64,000 nt of DNA from Mesorhizobium sp. M7A.F.Ca.US.008.03.1.1 (GTDB taxonomy: Bacteria > Pseudomonadota > Alphaproteobacteria > Rhizobiales > Rhizobiaceae): contig NZ_RZRU01000020.1 of the NCBI RefSeq assembly GCF_003997495.1, forward strand, positions 1 to 64,000, read 5' to 3'. Each line of letters opens with the position of its first letter. The first letter of the stretch is position 1. The translations under genes were made by a program, and so were the position numbers. Below the pieces are notes generated by a model. It was not told the origin of the DNA and made no database searches. It saw only the letters and a list, made by a program, of their open reading frames with translations. Positions 8,048 to 16,713 of this stretch are shown here, one piece after another.

Positions 8048-10516
8048 ATGGCAGACGATTTTCCGCGCGACCGCGCCCATATCCACCTTCGCAACAACGG
8101 CATTCGGGAAGCCTATCGGCGGCCCAACCAACTTATACATGCACCGCCGCTGCCGGCGCGTGATCGGGCGTCGCATGCTGCGGCCTTGACGCAATCCATC
8201 GAACAAGCGGTCGAAAGTGCACGCCAGCAGATTGCGGCGCGTGACCCCCAGCTGTCGGTCGGCACGCCTGGCTTTTACCTCGAGATCGATCTGCCCATGT
8301 CCGGACGGGCGGCCCTCGACCAGTTGGCCGATCGTCGCCAGCACATGGAGCTGGTCGCCGTCCATGAGCCAACTCAACCCGGTGCTCCCATCACAGCGTC
8401 GGTGTTCCTGCCGCAAAGCGCGCAAGCCTATTATTTGCGGAAAGTCGAGGCGTATCGAGACGTTGACACTGACCGCGGCAGACCGCGCAACGAGCCGCTC
8501 GTCTCCCGCATGGAGACAGTCAGGCTGGCGACTGCACGATCGTTGTTTACCGACCACGACGACCTCTTCCCCCAGGCCGCTGACGAGCAGGTGTGGTGGG
8601 AAGTCTGGCTGCGCGACGGTCGCCGCGAGAACTTCGAGCACATTGCCGAAGCCCTGAACATCACTTTGCGCACGCATGCGGTCAGGTTTCCGGAGCGGGT
8701 GGTCATGCTGGCACTCGCCAGCACGGCAATGCTCGACCGCATGATTGCGCACAGCGATGTCGTCGCCGAGCTGCGGCGCGCGAAGGATACGCCGTCCTTC
8801 TTCATGGGCCTTGGCGGCGCGGAGCAAAGGGACTGGAGCGACGAGCTTCTCGGGCGCGTCAGACCGCCTCAATCCGATATTGCGGTCTGCATTCTCGACA
8901 GCGGCGTACGTCGCACCCACCCGTTGATCGAACCCGCACTTGCCGTTGAAGACTGGCACACCGTCAAACCGGCATGGGGCAGCGACGACACACCTGCGTG
9001 GAGCGGCCACGGGACGCGAATGGCAGGTGTCGGCCTGTACGGTGATCTGGTCCCGCTCCTGGTCGGAGGCGATCCAGTTCCATTGCCCTTTCGGCTGGAG
9101 AGTGTCCGTATCCTTCCGCCAGAAGACGAGGCAAACGATCCAGAACTCTATGGCTCGATCACCGCGGAAGCGATCGCCCGCGCCGAGGTGCAGGCGCCGG
9201 AGCGCCGCCGCGCGATCGCAATGGCTGTGACAAGCGCCAGTCCGGCGCGTGGAAGGCCCACATCGTGGTCTGCCGCTATCGACCAACTCTGTTTCGAAGA
9301 GGAGCAGCGACGCTTGATCGTTCTCTCTGCCGGCAACATCGGCGATGACCTCATGCCGGCCGAGCATTTGACGCGCAACGATCTGGAAGCAGTCGATGAT
9401 CCTTCTCAGGCCTGGAATGCGCTGACGGTCGGCGCTTTCACAGAAAAGGTCGATATCATTGACACCGACTTTGCGGGCTACGCTCCGATCGCGCCGGTCG
9501 GCGAGCTCTCGCCGCGCAGTCGCACTTCGGTCGTTTGGGACAGGCAGTGGCCGGTGAAGCCCGAGGTCGTCTTCGAAGGCGGCAATCTCGCCCATGACGG
9601 TGTGTTGCCTGGCGAGCCGATCGACGATCTGCAGATATTGACCACTTTCTATCGACCCGAACTGCGCCACTTCACCACCCTCGGAGATACGAGCGCGGCA
9701 ACGGCCCATGCCGCACGGATGGCGGGACTAATTCTATCAGCGCGCCCCGAGCTGTGGCCTGAAACGGTTCGCGCCCTGATCGTCCACTCGGCCGAATGGA
9801 CTCCGGCGATGCGCGCACGCATCGATGCGTGCAACGGAGCGAAGGGCGAGATCCAGGCGCTCGTGCGGCGCTATGGTTACGGCGTGCCAGATCTTGGGCG
9901 CGCGCTTCTGTCAACGGTGAACGACCTCACGCTTATCGTTGAAGATGAGCTTCAGCCTTTCCAGCGCGAGGGCGGCGCGGCTGCCAAAACGCGTGACATG
10001 AAGCTGCATCGCCTGCCTTGGCCGAAGGAGCAGCTCGCGGCGCTCGGCGCTGCCCAGGTCGAGCTCCGCGTCACGCTGTCCTATTTCATCGAACCCAACC
10101 CCGGTGAACGCGGATGGACCCGCCGGCATCGTTACGCGTCCCATGGTCTTCGGTTCAGAGTAAAGTCAGCGACCGAGACAGTCGACGAATTCCGAGCCCG
10201 CATCAATCAGGCCGCTCGGGACGAGGAGGAAGGGGCGCCTGCTGGAGGCGGAGAAGAGTGGCTGCTCGGCACCTTCCGCGATCGCGGCTCGTTGCACGCC
10301 GATTTCTGGTCGGGCAGCGCCGCCGATCTCGCCGAGCGTGATGCGATCGGCGTGTTCCCGGTCGGGGGCTGGTGGAAGGAGAAGCCTTACCTGGAACGCG
10401 TCGACGCTCTGGCTCGGTACGCCCTGATTGTGACGATGCGGGCGCCTGGGGTCGATGTTGACATCTTCACACCCGTCGAAGCAGCCCTGACTGTCGAGAC
10501 GTCGGTCGAGACCTGA
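8048..10516 (+). CDS. ietS: Subtilisin-like S8 serine protease, IetS-like anti-phage protein
   Basis: 822 residues, no signal peptide, so probably cytosolic. An amino-terminal region of about 270 residues precedes the subtilase domain. All three catalytic residues are present: Asp284 in CILDSG, His321 in SGHGTRMAG and Ser549 in GDTSAATAHAARMAG. A carboxyl domain of about 230 residues (VELRVTLSYFIEPNPGERGW region) resembles the beta-rich tail of large cytosolic subtilases. It is the second gene of the pair with the AAA ATPase and is probably co-transcribed (17-nt gap). The length and order agree with IetS. Whether it cleaves host or phage proteins is unknown. Confidence 0.87.
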   Translation: MADDFPRDRAHIHLRNNGIREAYRRPNQLIHAPPLPARDRASHAAALTQSIEQAVESARQQIAARDPQLSVGTPGFYLEIDLPMSGRAALDQLADRRQHMELVAVHEPTQPGAPITASVFLPQSAQAYYLRKVEAYRDVDTDRGRPRNEPLVSRMETVRLATARSLFTDHDDLFPQAADEQVWWEVWLRDGRRENFEHIAEALNITLRTHAVRFPERVVMLALASTAMLDRMIAHSDVVAELRRAKDTPSFFMGLGGAEQRDWSDELLGRVRPPQSDIAVCILDSGVRRTHPLIEPALAVEDWHTVKPAWGSDDTPAWSGHGTRMAGVGLYGDLVPLLVGGDPVPLPFRLESVRILPPEDEANDPELYGSITAEAIARAEVQAPERRRAIAMAVTSASPARGRPTSWSAAIDQLCFEEEQRRLIVLSAGNIGDDLMPAEHLTRNDLEAVDDPSQAWNALTVGAFTEKVDIIDTDFAGYAPIAPVGELSPRSRTSVVWDRQWPVKPEVVFEGGNLAHDGVLPGEPIDDLQILTTFYRPELRHFTTLGDTSAATAHAARMAGLILSARPELWPETVRALIVHSAEWTPAMRARIDACNGAKGEIQALVRRYGYGVPDLGRALLSTVNDLTLIVEDELQPFQREGGAAAKTRDMKLHRLPWPKEQLAALGAAQVELRVTLSYFIEPNPGERGWTRRHRYASHGLRFRVKSATETVDEFRARINQAARDEEEGAPAGGGEEWLLGTFRDRGSLHADFWSGSAADLAERDAIGVFPVGGWWKEKPYLERVDALARYALIVTMRAPGVDVDIFTPVEAALTVETSVET

Positions 10517-10561
10517 TGCAGCACTGTCCAAATCGGCCAACAACGGAGGTTTGACCAGCCT

Positions 10562-10657
10562 CTGGTGCCATGGCGGCTGGTGCTGGATCATCACGTCGGC
10601 AACAGGGATCATGCGCGGAGGACGATAGGCCGGCAAAGGAGCGGGCCAAGCGTGTGA
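10562..10657 (+). pseudogene. 3' end of a second relaxase gene (remnant)
   Basis: Starting right after the IetS stop, 32 codons read LVPWRLVLDHHVG...TIGRQRSGPSV and stop at 10655-10657. This repeats the last residues of the relaxase at 6570-6688 (LVPWRPVLERHVG...VGRQRSGPGV) with an internal deletion of roughly eight codons. The rest of the gene is absent. The IetAS-like cassette therefore sits between an intact relaxase gene and a duplicated relaxase 3' end, as if it entered by insertion or recombination at this spot. Confidence 0.75.
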
Positions 10658-10722
10658 TAATGGCGCCCATGGTCACGCCCACAAGCCGCGCCCCCTGCGT
10701 CTACGGAGAGGTGCGCGTCTGT

Positions 10723-12282
10723 TTAGGCGGCCGAGACATCGCTTACCTGATCAACGCGCTCGCCGTATTTGCGCCTGTAAGCGGCAATGAAATCGTCGTC
10801 GCTACAGATGCAGCGGCCGCTGGAGTCCTTGGCCTTCGGATCGTGCAAGTGAGAGCCAAGGGGGCGCAGAAGATTCACCCGAGTGCTCGTCGTCGGGCTC
10901 ATGGGAAACCCCGCACTATGTTTGACCAAATCCGCGGCAAGCATAATCCCGGCAAGCACCGACTGAAAGGCCATCGGAACCACAGTTCGAACGCGGCGAC
11001 TTCCTTCGCTAAGCTGGAACACCAGACCGCCGCAGATAGCCTGCTGATAAAAGGAGCGCAGGGGCTGGCCGACAAACGGGGCTAGCGGTTCAAACGGCAC
11101 AGCCATCGCTGTAGCCACGCGAACTACAAAGTCGTTGGGAACTCCGGCATTGGTCTGCAGGAGCGTTTTCACCTGCTCGTGTGCTTCCGGTATTCCGAGT
11201 TCCTCGGCAATCAGCTGGTGCTCGTCCTTGGATTTTCCGGATGGCAGGTACATGCAACAAAGGCAAGCCTGGCCGTCATCGAAACCATGCCGGGAGATAC
11301 CGAGATCGTGCTCCTGCGTCCAAGCGTTTGCGATCCATCGCGGCAGTGCACCTTGGACAGCCAGACGGTCGGCGGCGGTGTCAAGCGCCACACCCACTTG
11401 GTCGAAGACCCAATTGCCCCGGCGCGCAACATATTCTGCCCACGTCAGAGGGTGCGCCTCGACCTCAAGGGCAGTCGATCTAAGGGCGGTGGCTGCAAGA
11501 ACCGCTTTGGACATACCAATCTCCGCCTGGCCAGCCAATGCGTAGCGCTGCAGGTTTGAGAGTTCGATCGCTTCGTGATCGATTACATGCAGACGACCTT
11601 TGAGATCGGGTTGTCTCGCTAGCGCCCAAAGCGAGCCATGGCCTATCGCACCGAGCCCAACGAGGTGGGTTTCGCCAAGGTCGACTGGGAAGTCGATCGG
11701 GCCAGGCTCTCCGGCTTTGGTCTTGTCGTAGCTGCATAGCGAGAGGTCGATGGTTTCGTCCAACTCGGCGCCGGTCAACTGGGCAGCGAAGATAGTTCGA
11801 AAGACGTTGGCGGCGCCGAAGCAACTGGCGGCGCCAGCTCCATAAGGCAGCAGACTTGGGCCAGAGCCCACCGGGTCCGTACGCGACAGCTTTGCCGCCC
11901 AACCGTCCGATCCCACGAAAAAGATCGGGCACCGGAGTGATGGGCGCGTTACCCCTGCAACGACGCAGACGGTGGCAGACTTGCCGGAACGCCGGATGCC
12001 GACTTTTGGATTGATCGACTTTGCCAAGCGCTCCAGCGCTTGGGCTTGAGAGCTCGCCGCGCTGTCCAGCGGGAGTATCGCCAGAACCGGGTAGAGCCTA
12101 GCGAGCAATCTCACCGCAAGATCTAGTGTCGCCTGGCCTTCGGCGCAGGAAGCGGCCTGATGGTCGAAGGCGACTGCCACGACCTGCTTTTCAAGAGCTG
12201 CTTTGAAGTCTCCCAGATGAAAATCGGCCAGGACCTGAGATGCCGCCGTGGCGGCGCGATCGATGAAGTTAGCGAATGCCAT
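10723..12282 (-). CDS. E1-like ubiquitin-activating protein (ThiF domain)
   Basis: 519 residues, last gene of a four-gene minus-strand operon. The first 200 residues form an uncharacterised domain. A ThiF/MoeB/E1 Rossmann domain follows: GLGAIG at 209-214, Asp235 as the likely ribose contact (LHVIDHEAIE), and NLQRY at 243-247, the E1 signature. A Cys cluster CLCC at 340-343 could hold the catalytic or zinc-binding Cys. E1 enzymes adenylate the carboxyl end of a Ubl; the Ubl, JAB and CEHH/E2-like partners are encoded directly upstream. It begins 3 nt after the JAB stop. The product is probably cytosolic. Residues and order support the E1 role; the substrate is unknown. Confidence 0.85.
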   Translation of the reverse strand: MAFANFIDRAATAASQVLADFHLGDFKAALEKQVVAVAFDHQAASCAEGQATLDLAVRLLARLYPVLAILPLDSAASSQAQALERLAKSINPKVGIRRSGKSATVCVVAGVTRPSLRCPIFFVGSDGWAAKLSRTDPVGSGPSLLPYGAGAASCFGAANVFRTIFAAQLTGAELDETIDLSLCSYDKTKAGEPGPIDFPVDLGETHLVGLGAIGHGSLWALARQPDLKGRLHVIDHEAIELSNLQRYALAGQAEIGMSKAVLAATALRSTALEVEAHPLTWAEYVARRGNWVFDQVGVALDTAADRLAVQGALPRWIANAWTQEHDLGISRHGFDDGQACLCCMYLPSGKSKDEHQLIAEELGIPEAHEQVKTLLQTNAGVPNDFVVRVATAMAVPFEPLAPFVGQPLRSFYQQAICGGLVFQLSEGSRRVRTVVPMAFQSVLAGIMLAADLVKHSAGFPMSPTTSTRVNLLRPLGSHLHDPKAKDSSGRCICSDDDFIAAYRRKYGERVDQVSDVSAA

Positions 12283-12285
12283 TGT

Positions 12286-12774
12286 TCAACTCGATATCAT
12301 GATCATTCGCGACAGTGCCGCGGGAGGGAGCGCATTCCATTTGGCCTTTTCGTCAAGCCGATAGGCGGCGACCCGAGCAAAATCGAAAGGCTCGCGGGCG
12401 AAATTCGGCACTACCAGCGACAGACACCCAACCGTGGTAGCAACCGCATAAGCGTCGTCCGTCGTCGAATGGTAGGCGCGGCCCGGATGGCTGTGAATCT
12501 GGGCCAAGAGTTTCAGGCCGCTTTTGTAGAGCCAGACATTGAGCCGGTGCAGTTCTTCGGCCGCAACGATCACGCAAACGCCATCGTTTGTCCGAATGTG
12601 ACGCTGCGCCGGGATAACCGTCTCTGTTACGGCAAAGTGCCGCTCTTGCTGAACGCCGACCCAGAGCGCCATCCCCTCATTGCCCTCGCGACCAACTGAG
12701 CGCAGATGCCCATGCGTGGTCGAGATGCAGCCGCGCGGGAGAGTCACGATCGTTACATCTCTCAAACCAGTCAT
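12286..12774 (-). CDS. JAB/JAMM-type isopeptidase of a bacterial ubiquitin-like system
   Basis: 162 residues from an ATG that overlaps the previous stop (ATGA). The metalloprotease signature is His94-Ser-His96-Pro followed by Ser103 and Asp106/107 (HSHPGRAYHSTTDD), with Glu33 in GNEGMALWVG as candidate catalytic acid. Between P and S there is one residue fewer than in Rpn11 or RadC, which may mean that Thr104 and Asp107 are the ligands. JAB proteins in such operons trim the Ubl precursor or remove it from targets. The neighbouring Ubl ends in Ala rather than GlyGly, so processing by this enzyme is plausible. An earlier in-frame ATG at 12924 lies well inside the upstream gene. Confidence 0.85.
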   Translation of the reverse strand: MTGLRDVTIVTLPRGCISTTHGHLRSVGREGNEGMALWVGVQQERHFAVTETVIPAQRHIRTNDGVCVIVAAEELHRLNVWLYKSGLKLLAQIHSHPGRAYHSTTDDAYAVATTVGCLSLVVPNFAREPFDFARVAAYRLDEKAKWNALPPAALSRMIMISS

Positions 12775-13388
12775 TCTTGTATCGCCTGAGGGGATACCAC
12801 CATTCCTACGATTGTCGGTTGGAGTTGAATCTGCAACTGCTCTATAGGAACGATTCCGTACTTGATGATCTTGTCCAGGATGAAGGCCAAACAGCCTTCG
12901 CCAGAACCCCGATGAAGCAGCCATGGATCACCTGAATGGGCTGGATTGTCGTGGTATTCCCGGACGCCCGCCATGCACAGGAATGGTTCGTCCTCGGGAC
13001 TGTTGGCCTGGATGAAGTCCGTCAGCGGCACGGCGTTCTGCTGGATGAGAGCTCCTATCATCTCCGGCGGCGTTCCGGGCAGCGGCGGACGTCTAAGCAT
13101 TTTCAGGTATAGATCTTTCCGGGCAATCGGATGACGCGTAAACGGATCGACGAAGACCACGGACGGTGGTCTTAAGTCGTAGTCGGTGAAGTCGACCTCG
13201 CTCGCTGCGCTGACCACCCGTGGCTTTAACTTGGGGCTGGCGAAAATGAAGAAAGCGCGCGGAAAGGTCGCCTCGATCAAGAAGCAGCCCTGAGCCCGAT
13301 AGACATCAGCATATGGCCGGAACCGGCCGATCTCCCGATCAAACTTCGCTCGGGAGACCTCCGGATCCACACTTTGGTGTTTAGGCAC
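12771..13388 (-). CDS. CEHH-motif (Metal_CEHH / divergent E2-like) protein of the ubiquitin-like operon
   Basis: 205 residues, GTG start that overlaps the Ubl stop by 8 nt. The motif Cys138-x5-Glu144-x-His146-x4-His151 (CMAGVREYHDNPAH) is the four-residue CEHH signature of a family known from E1/JAB/Ubl operons. The middle segment, TDYDLRPPSVVFVDPFTRHPI, resembles the beta-meander of E2 (UBC) folds, so the protein may be a divergent E2 whose Cys138 accepts the Ubl, or a metal-binding accessory. The sequence alone does not separate these. No membrane segment. Second gene of the operon. Confidence 0.72.
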   Translation of the reverse strand: MPKHQSVDPEVSRAKFDREIGRFRPYADVYRAQGCFLIEATFPRAFFIFASPKLKPRVVSAASEVDFTDYDLRPPSVVFVDPFTRHPIARKDLYLKMLRRPPLPGTPPEMIGALIQQNAVPLTDFIQANSPEDEPFLCMAGVREYHDNPAHSGDPWLLHRGSGEGCLAFILDKIIKYGIVPIEQLQIQLQPTIVGMVVSPQAIQE

Positions 13389-13677
13389 CTGCGACGCCCG
13401 CCTTCAGGCTGAGGAACAGGGTCACAGTATTCGGGAAACCGAAGTCGCCAAGCTTCTTGTCGACATCGAGCAAGTTGCCGGCCTCATCCTTGAATTCCCA
13501 ATTCTCGGCTGGTTGGGCGACATTCTGCGTGTTCTCAAGGGCTTTGGTACGAATGACGTGAAGCGGCTGGTTGGGATTGGCTTCGACCTGCGTGGGCTGG
13601 CCGTTCACCACCACCGTGATCTCGATCTTGCCCGGTCCGCCGCCGTGATTATCGCCCTTACCCGAATCCTTCGACAT
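13381..13677 (-). CDS. Ubiquitin-like modifier (DUF2604-like)
   Basis: 98 residues. A flexible Gly-rich head (MSKDSGKGDNHGGGPG) leads into a beta-grasp-like domain starting KIEITVVVNGQPTQVEANPNQPL and closing with TVTLFLSL. It ends KAGVAGA instead of a GlyGly tail, so either the tail is processed or the terminal Gly-Ala is used directly. The start at 13677 has CAGGAG at the right distance; an upstream in-frame ATG (13710) has none. First gene of the operon and presumably the protein that the E1 activates. The DUF2604 assignment is from memory of that family's pattern. Confidence 0.75.
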   Translation of the reverse strand: MSKDSGKGDNHGGGPGKIEITVVVNGQPTQVEANPNQPLHVIRTKALENTQNVAQPAENWEFKDEAGNLLDVDKKLGDFGFPNTVTLFLSLKAGVAGA

Positions 13678-14074
13678 TGTCCTACTCCTGTGGCTTGCCA
13701 ACCGCCCCACGCCCTGGCGCCCACCTGCGAGTGAGACCGGCGGTCTTCAATCGTTCACCCGGCGCCACGGCCGCGAGTACGCGAAAGACAGGGGATAAGC
13801 TACCGAATCGGTGCTTGCCTTCTTTTATGGGTGACTTGAGCCGCAAGTAAATGGTCTCAAATTGCTCCTCACAACTATAATCGATTAGAGCAATGCAAAA
13901 ATATTGGCGACACGCCTATTCATCTGCTCTCTCACTCGCCTGCTCCGTGCTTGGCAAGGGGAGCTTTGACTGCGTCACGCGTCCCCCAAGCAGCCGATTG
14001 CGCCGGCAGCGCCGTAGGAACCGTCGTTCAGAGTCTTCACCACTCAAGCAGCCGCATGGATGCAGCCGACGCTC
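13678..14074. other. Upstream region of the ubiquitin-like operon
   Basis: About 400 bp without a supported gene. It should contain the promoter of the minus-strand operon; the stretch near 13840-13890 is notably AT-rich against its surroundings. The right part merges into relaxase debris. Confidence 0.45.
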
Positions 14075-14395
14075 GTCTCCACAAACAGCGCAAGTGGTGC
14101 CTTGTTGGATAAGGTCGCCTCGTCCCTGGTGCAGCATCTGTCGGAACGGGTCCGCTGCGAGACCATGCCTCATCATCGCGCATGCGCAGCAGCCGGCGGT
14201 CGATGCTCGTAAGGCGTTCTGCTCATTTCGTGGCGAAGGCGCTGCTCGACTCGCGGACATATGCGGGCACCGAGGCGGAGGCTGACCAGTCGGCGCCGCG
14301 TTCGCGGATGTCGCTTGCAATGTGCTCGCGTGCGTTTGCCGCCGGCGACCTTGCCGTCCTCGCCTGCTATGGCGAGCCGGCGCAAGCGGATTGCT
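14075..14395 (-). pseudogene. Degenerate internal fragment of a relaxase gene, inverted
   Basis: Read on the minus strand, this segment aligns at DNA level with the relaxase gene at about 5290-5560. The conserved core is a stretch equivalent to SIDRRLLSMRDDD (here ASTAG/SIDRRLLRMRDDE depending on frame), with LVSLRLGARICPRVEQRLRHEM before it and LHQGR after it. The matching peptide pieces fall in different frames, so several indels are present and no product is possible. It marks the far side of the ubiquitin-like operon with a third piece of the same gene. Confidence 0.7.
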
Positions 14396-14579
14396 CGATA
14401 CTGCCGGCGAGGCTGCGGGCCGGTCCTAACGGCCGTTCACAAGAGCTTGCATCAGCAACTGGCAATCGGATCGATAACTTCGCGATCGCCGTTATGGCGC
14501 GGAGATGCGGTCTCGCCGGGTTGTGGCTGGCGCTTCGTTGTGGGCGGCGCGTCGTAGCCGAGGGAGCAGGGGCGGCGCC

Positions 14580-15560
14580 ATGATCCAGACCGAACGCGCG
14601 CTGCAGCAGGTGCTTGAGTGGGGGCGTGCCCTGACCGGTTTCGCGGATGAGCATGCTGAGGAAGCGGTAAGGGGCGGCCAGTATATCCTGCAACGCATTC
14701 ACCCGAGCCTGCGCGACACCAGCGCCCGCACCGGCCGCGATCCGCAGGACGAAACGCTGATCGTGGCGTTCTATCGCGAACTGGCGCTGCTGTTCTGGCT
14801 AGACGATTGCAACGACGTTGGCCTGATCGCGCCGGAGCAGCTCGCCGCCCTGGAGCAGGCGCTGGGGCACGGCGTACCGTGCGTGCTCTCCGGATTCGAG
14901 GGCTGCGCTCAGCTGCGCGCTTCGCTGGCTGCGCTCGCTTACGATCGTCACGACTATGCTCGGCTTCTCGACTATACCCGGTGCTACTGCGCGGCGCTGC
15001 GCGCCGGACACGCGCAGGCGGCAGGGGCGCGACGCTGGTCTTACGCCGAGTACCTGCACAACGGCATCGATTCGATCGCTTACGGGACCGTGTTCTGTTG
15101 CCTGTCGCTGCTGTGGGGGCTGGACATGGCGACCTTGCGCGCGCGTCCAGCGTTTCGCCAGGTCCTGCGGCTCATCTCAGTGATAGGGCGCCTGCAGAAC
15201 GATCTGCATGGACGCGACAAGGACAGGTCGGCCGGCGATAACGCGGCGATCCTGCTTCTGCAGCGCTATCCGGCTATGCCTGTGGTTGAGTTCCTCAACG
15301 ACGAGTTGGCCGGCCATACGCGCATGCTGCACCGGGTGATGGCGGAAGAATGCTTTCCCGCGCCGTGGGGACCGTTGATCGAGGCGATGGCGGCGATCCG
15401 CGCGCAGTACTACCAGACTTCGACCAGCCGCTATCGCAGCGACGCTGCAGGGGGAGGCCAGCGTGCGTCGGCCTGGACGCGCCGGAGGCGGCGGCTTGGG
15501 CGCGCTGCCGTCGGTTCGATCCGACGCAACGCCGTCGCCCGCTGCTACGGATGGAGCGAG
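14580..15560 (+). CDS. ent-Kaurene synthase-like diterpene synthase, stop codon apparently lost
   Basis: Converts ent-copalyl diphosphate to ent-kaurene in the bacterial gibberellin pathway. The frame starts MIQTERALQQVLEWGRALTGF, with the Mg-binding DDxxD-type motif LDDCND (Asp75-76, Asp79) and the second-metal region NDLHGRDKD at 207-215. Homologues are about 300 residues; here residue 298 (...GGGQRASA, ending at 15473) is followed by TGG, and no in-frame stop comes before 16319. It may read through into the isomerase pseudogene. An upstream frame ending at 14583 overlaps the start as ATGA, the usual coupling to the preceding copalyl synthase gene, which is otherwise missing. Probably non-functional or orphaned: the P450, ferredoxin and dehydrogenase genes are absent. 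Confidence 0.7.
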
Positions 15561-16606
15561 CATGAGCGACACCGCCCTGAGCCGGGGAAGGACGAACATC
15601 TGGACATCGTGCTGGATCGGCGAACGGCGCCGGCCACGGTGGCCGCTGGCTGGGAGTACATCCATCTCGAACACTGCGCACTGCCCGAGTTGGACCTGAC
15701 GCAGATCGACCTGCGCGCCTCGCTGCTGGGCAAGGCTATGCGCGCGCCGCTGCTGATCAGCTCTATGGCCGGCGGCATGCCACGGGCCGAGGCCATCAAC
15801 CGGCATTTGAGCGAGGCAGCGCAAGCCTTGGGGATCGCCATGTGCGGTTCGCAGCGTGTGAGCCTGCAATCCCGCAACTCCCAGGGGCTAACGCGCGCGC
15901 TGCGCCGCCTGGCGCCAGACATTCCCTTGCTGGCCAATATCGGCGCCGCGCAACTGCGGGAGGCCGACGGCCTGGACCTGGCGCGTCGCGCGGTGGACGC
16001 GCTGGAGGCCGATGGGCTCATCGTCCATCTCAATCCGCTGCAGGAAGCGGTACAGCCGGAGGGCGACCGCGAACTGGCGCGGCGTCCTGGCGCTGATCGC
16101 TGGCGCCGCGCGCATCGTGGGCGTGCCGATGGTGGCCAAGGAAGTGGGGGCGGGCCTGTCCGCCTCGGTGCCTGTGCGCTCGTCGAGGCGGGCGTGGCGG
16201 TAATCGATGTCGCCGGCGCCGGCGGCACCAGTTGGGCCGCAGTGGAGGGCGAGCGCGCCCGCAATGCCGCCGACCGTGCAGTGGCGATGTCATTCGCCGA
16301 TTGGGGGATTCCACCCTGACCAGCGTGCAGGCGGTGCGTCGGGCGCTGCCAACGGTGAAGCTGATCGCGTCGGGCGGGATCCGCGATGGCGTCGACGTGG
16401 CCAAGGCCATCCGCCTGGGCGCGGACATCGCCGGGCAGGCGGCCAGCGTGCTGGGCGCGGCGACAGTGTCCACCGGGGCCGTTGTCGCGCATTTCGAGAT
16501 CGTCATCCGCCAGTTGGCCGTCGCCTGCTTCTGCACGGGCTCGGCTGATCTGGCGGCGTTGCGTCAGGCGCGCTTGTTGCCCTCGTCGCATTTGTCCGCC
16601 GGTTGA
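15561..16606 (+). pseudogene. Frameshifted type II isopentenyl-diphosphate isomerase of the gibberellin operon
   Basis: Conceptual product of about 345 residues: GKDEHLDIVLDRRTAP, LISSMAGGMPRAEAINR, GSQRVSLQ, LLANIGAAQLRE, VIDVAGAGGTSW, KLIASGGIRDGVDVAKAIRLGAD, the pattern of FMN-dependent type II IDI. The ATG at 15561 is followed within ten codons by an apparent one-base loss; further shifts occur near 16070, 16175 and 16310, so at least four disablements separate parts of the same protein in three frames. Intact, it would convert IPP and DMAPP for geranylgeranyl diphosphate supply. The frame piece from about 15584 to 16065 is the one joined to the kaurene synthase frame. Confidence 0.8.
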
Positions 16607-16713
16607 TGTCGGCGTCGTCCGCACGCTAACAGCAGGCTGCTGAAATACCTACGCCAAAGACAGACTATTGATCCCCCTGGCGAGACGGCTCGATTGACGG
16701 GAGCGATGTGTTC

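Noticed and set aside
7883..9709. 608-codon minus-strand frame
   Set aside because: Lies antisense to ietA/ietS, whose catalytic motifs and codon pattern are clear; composition of the antisense product is unnatural.
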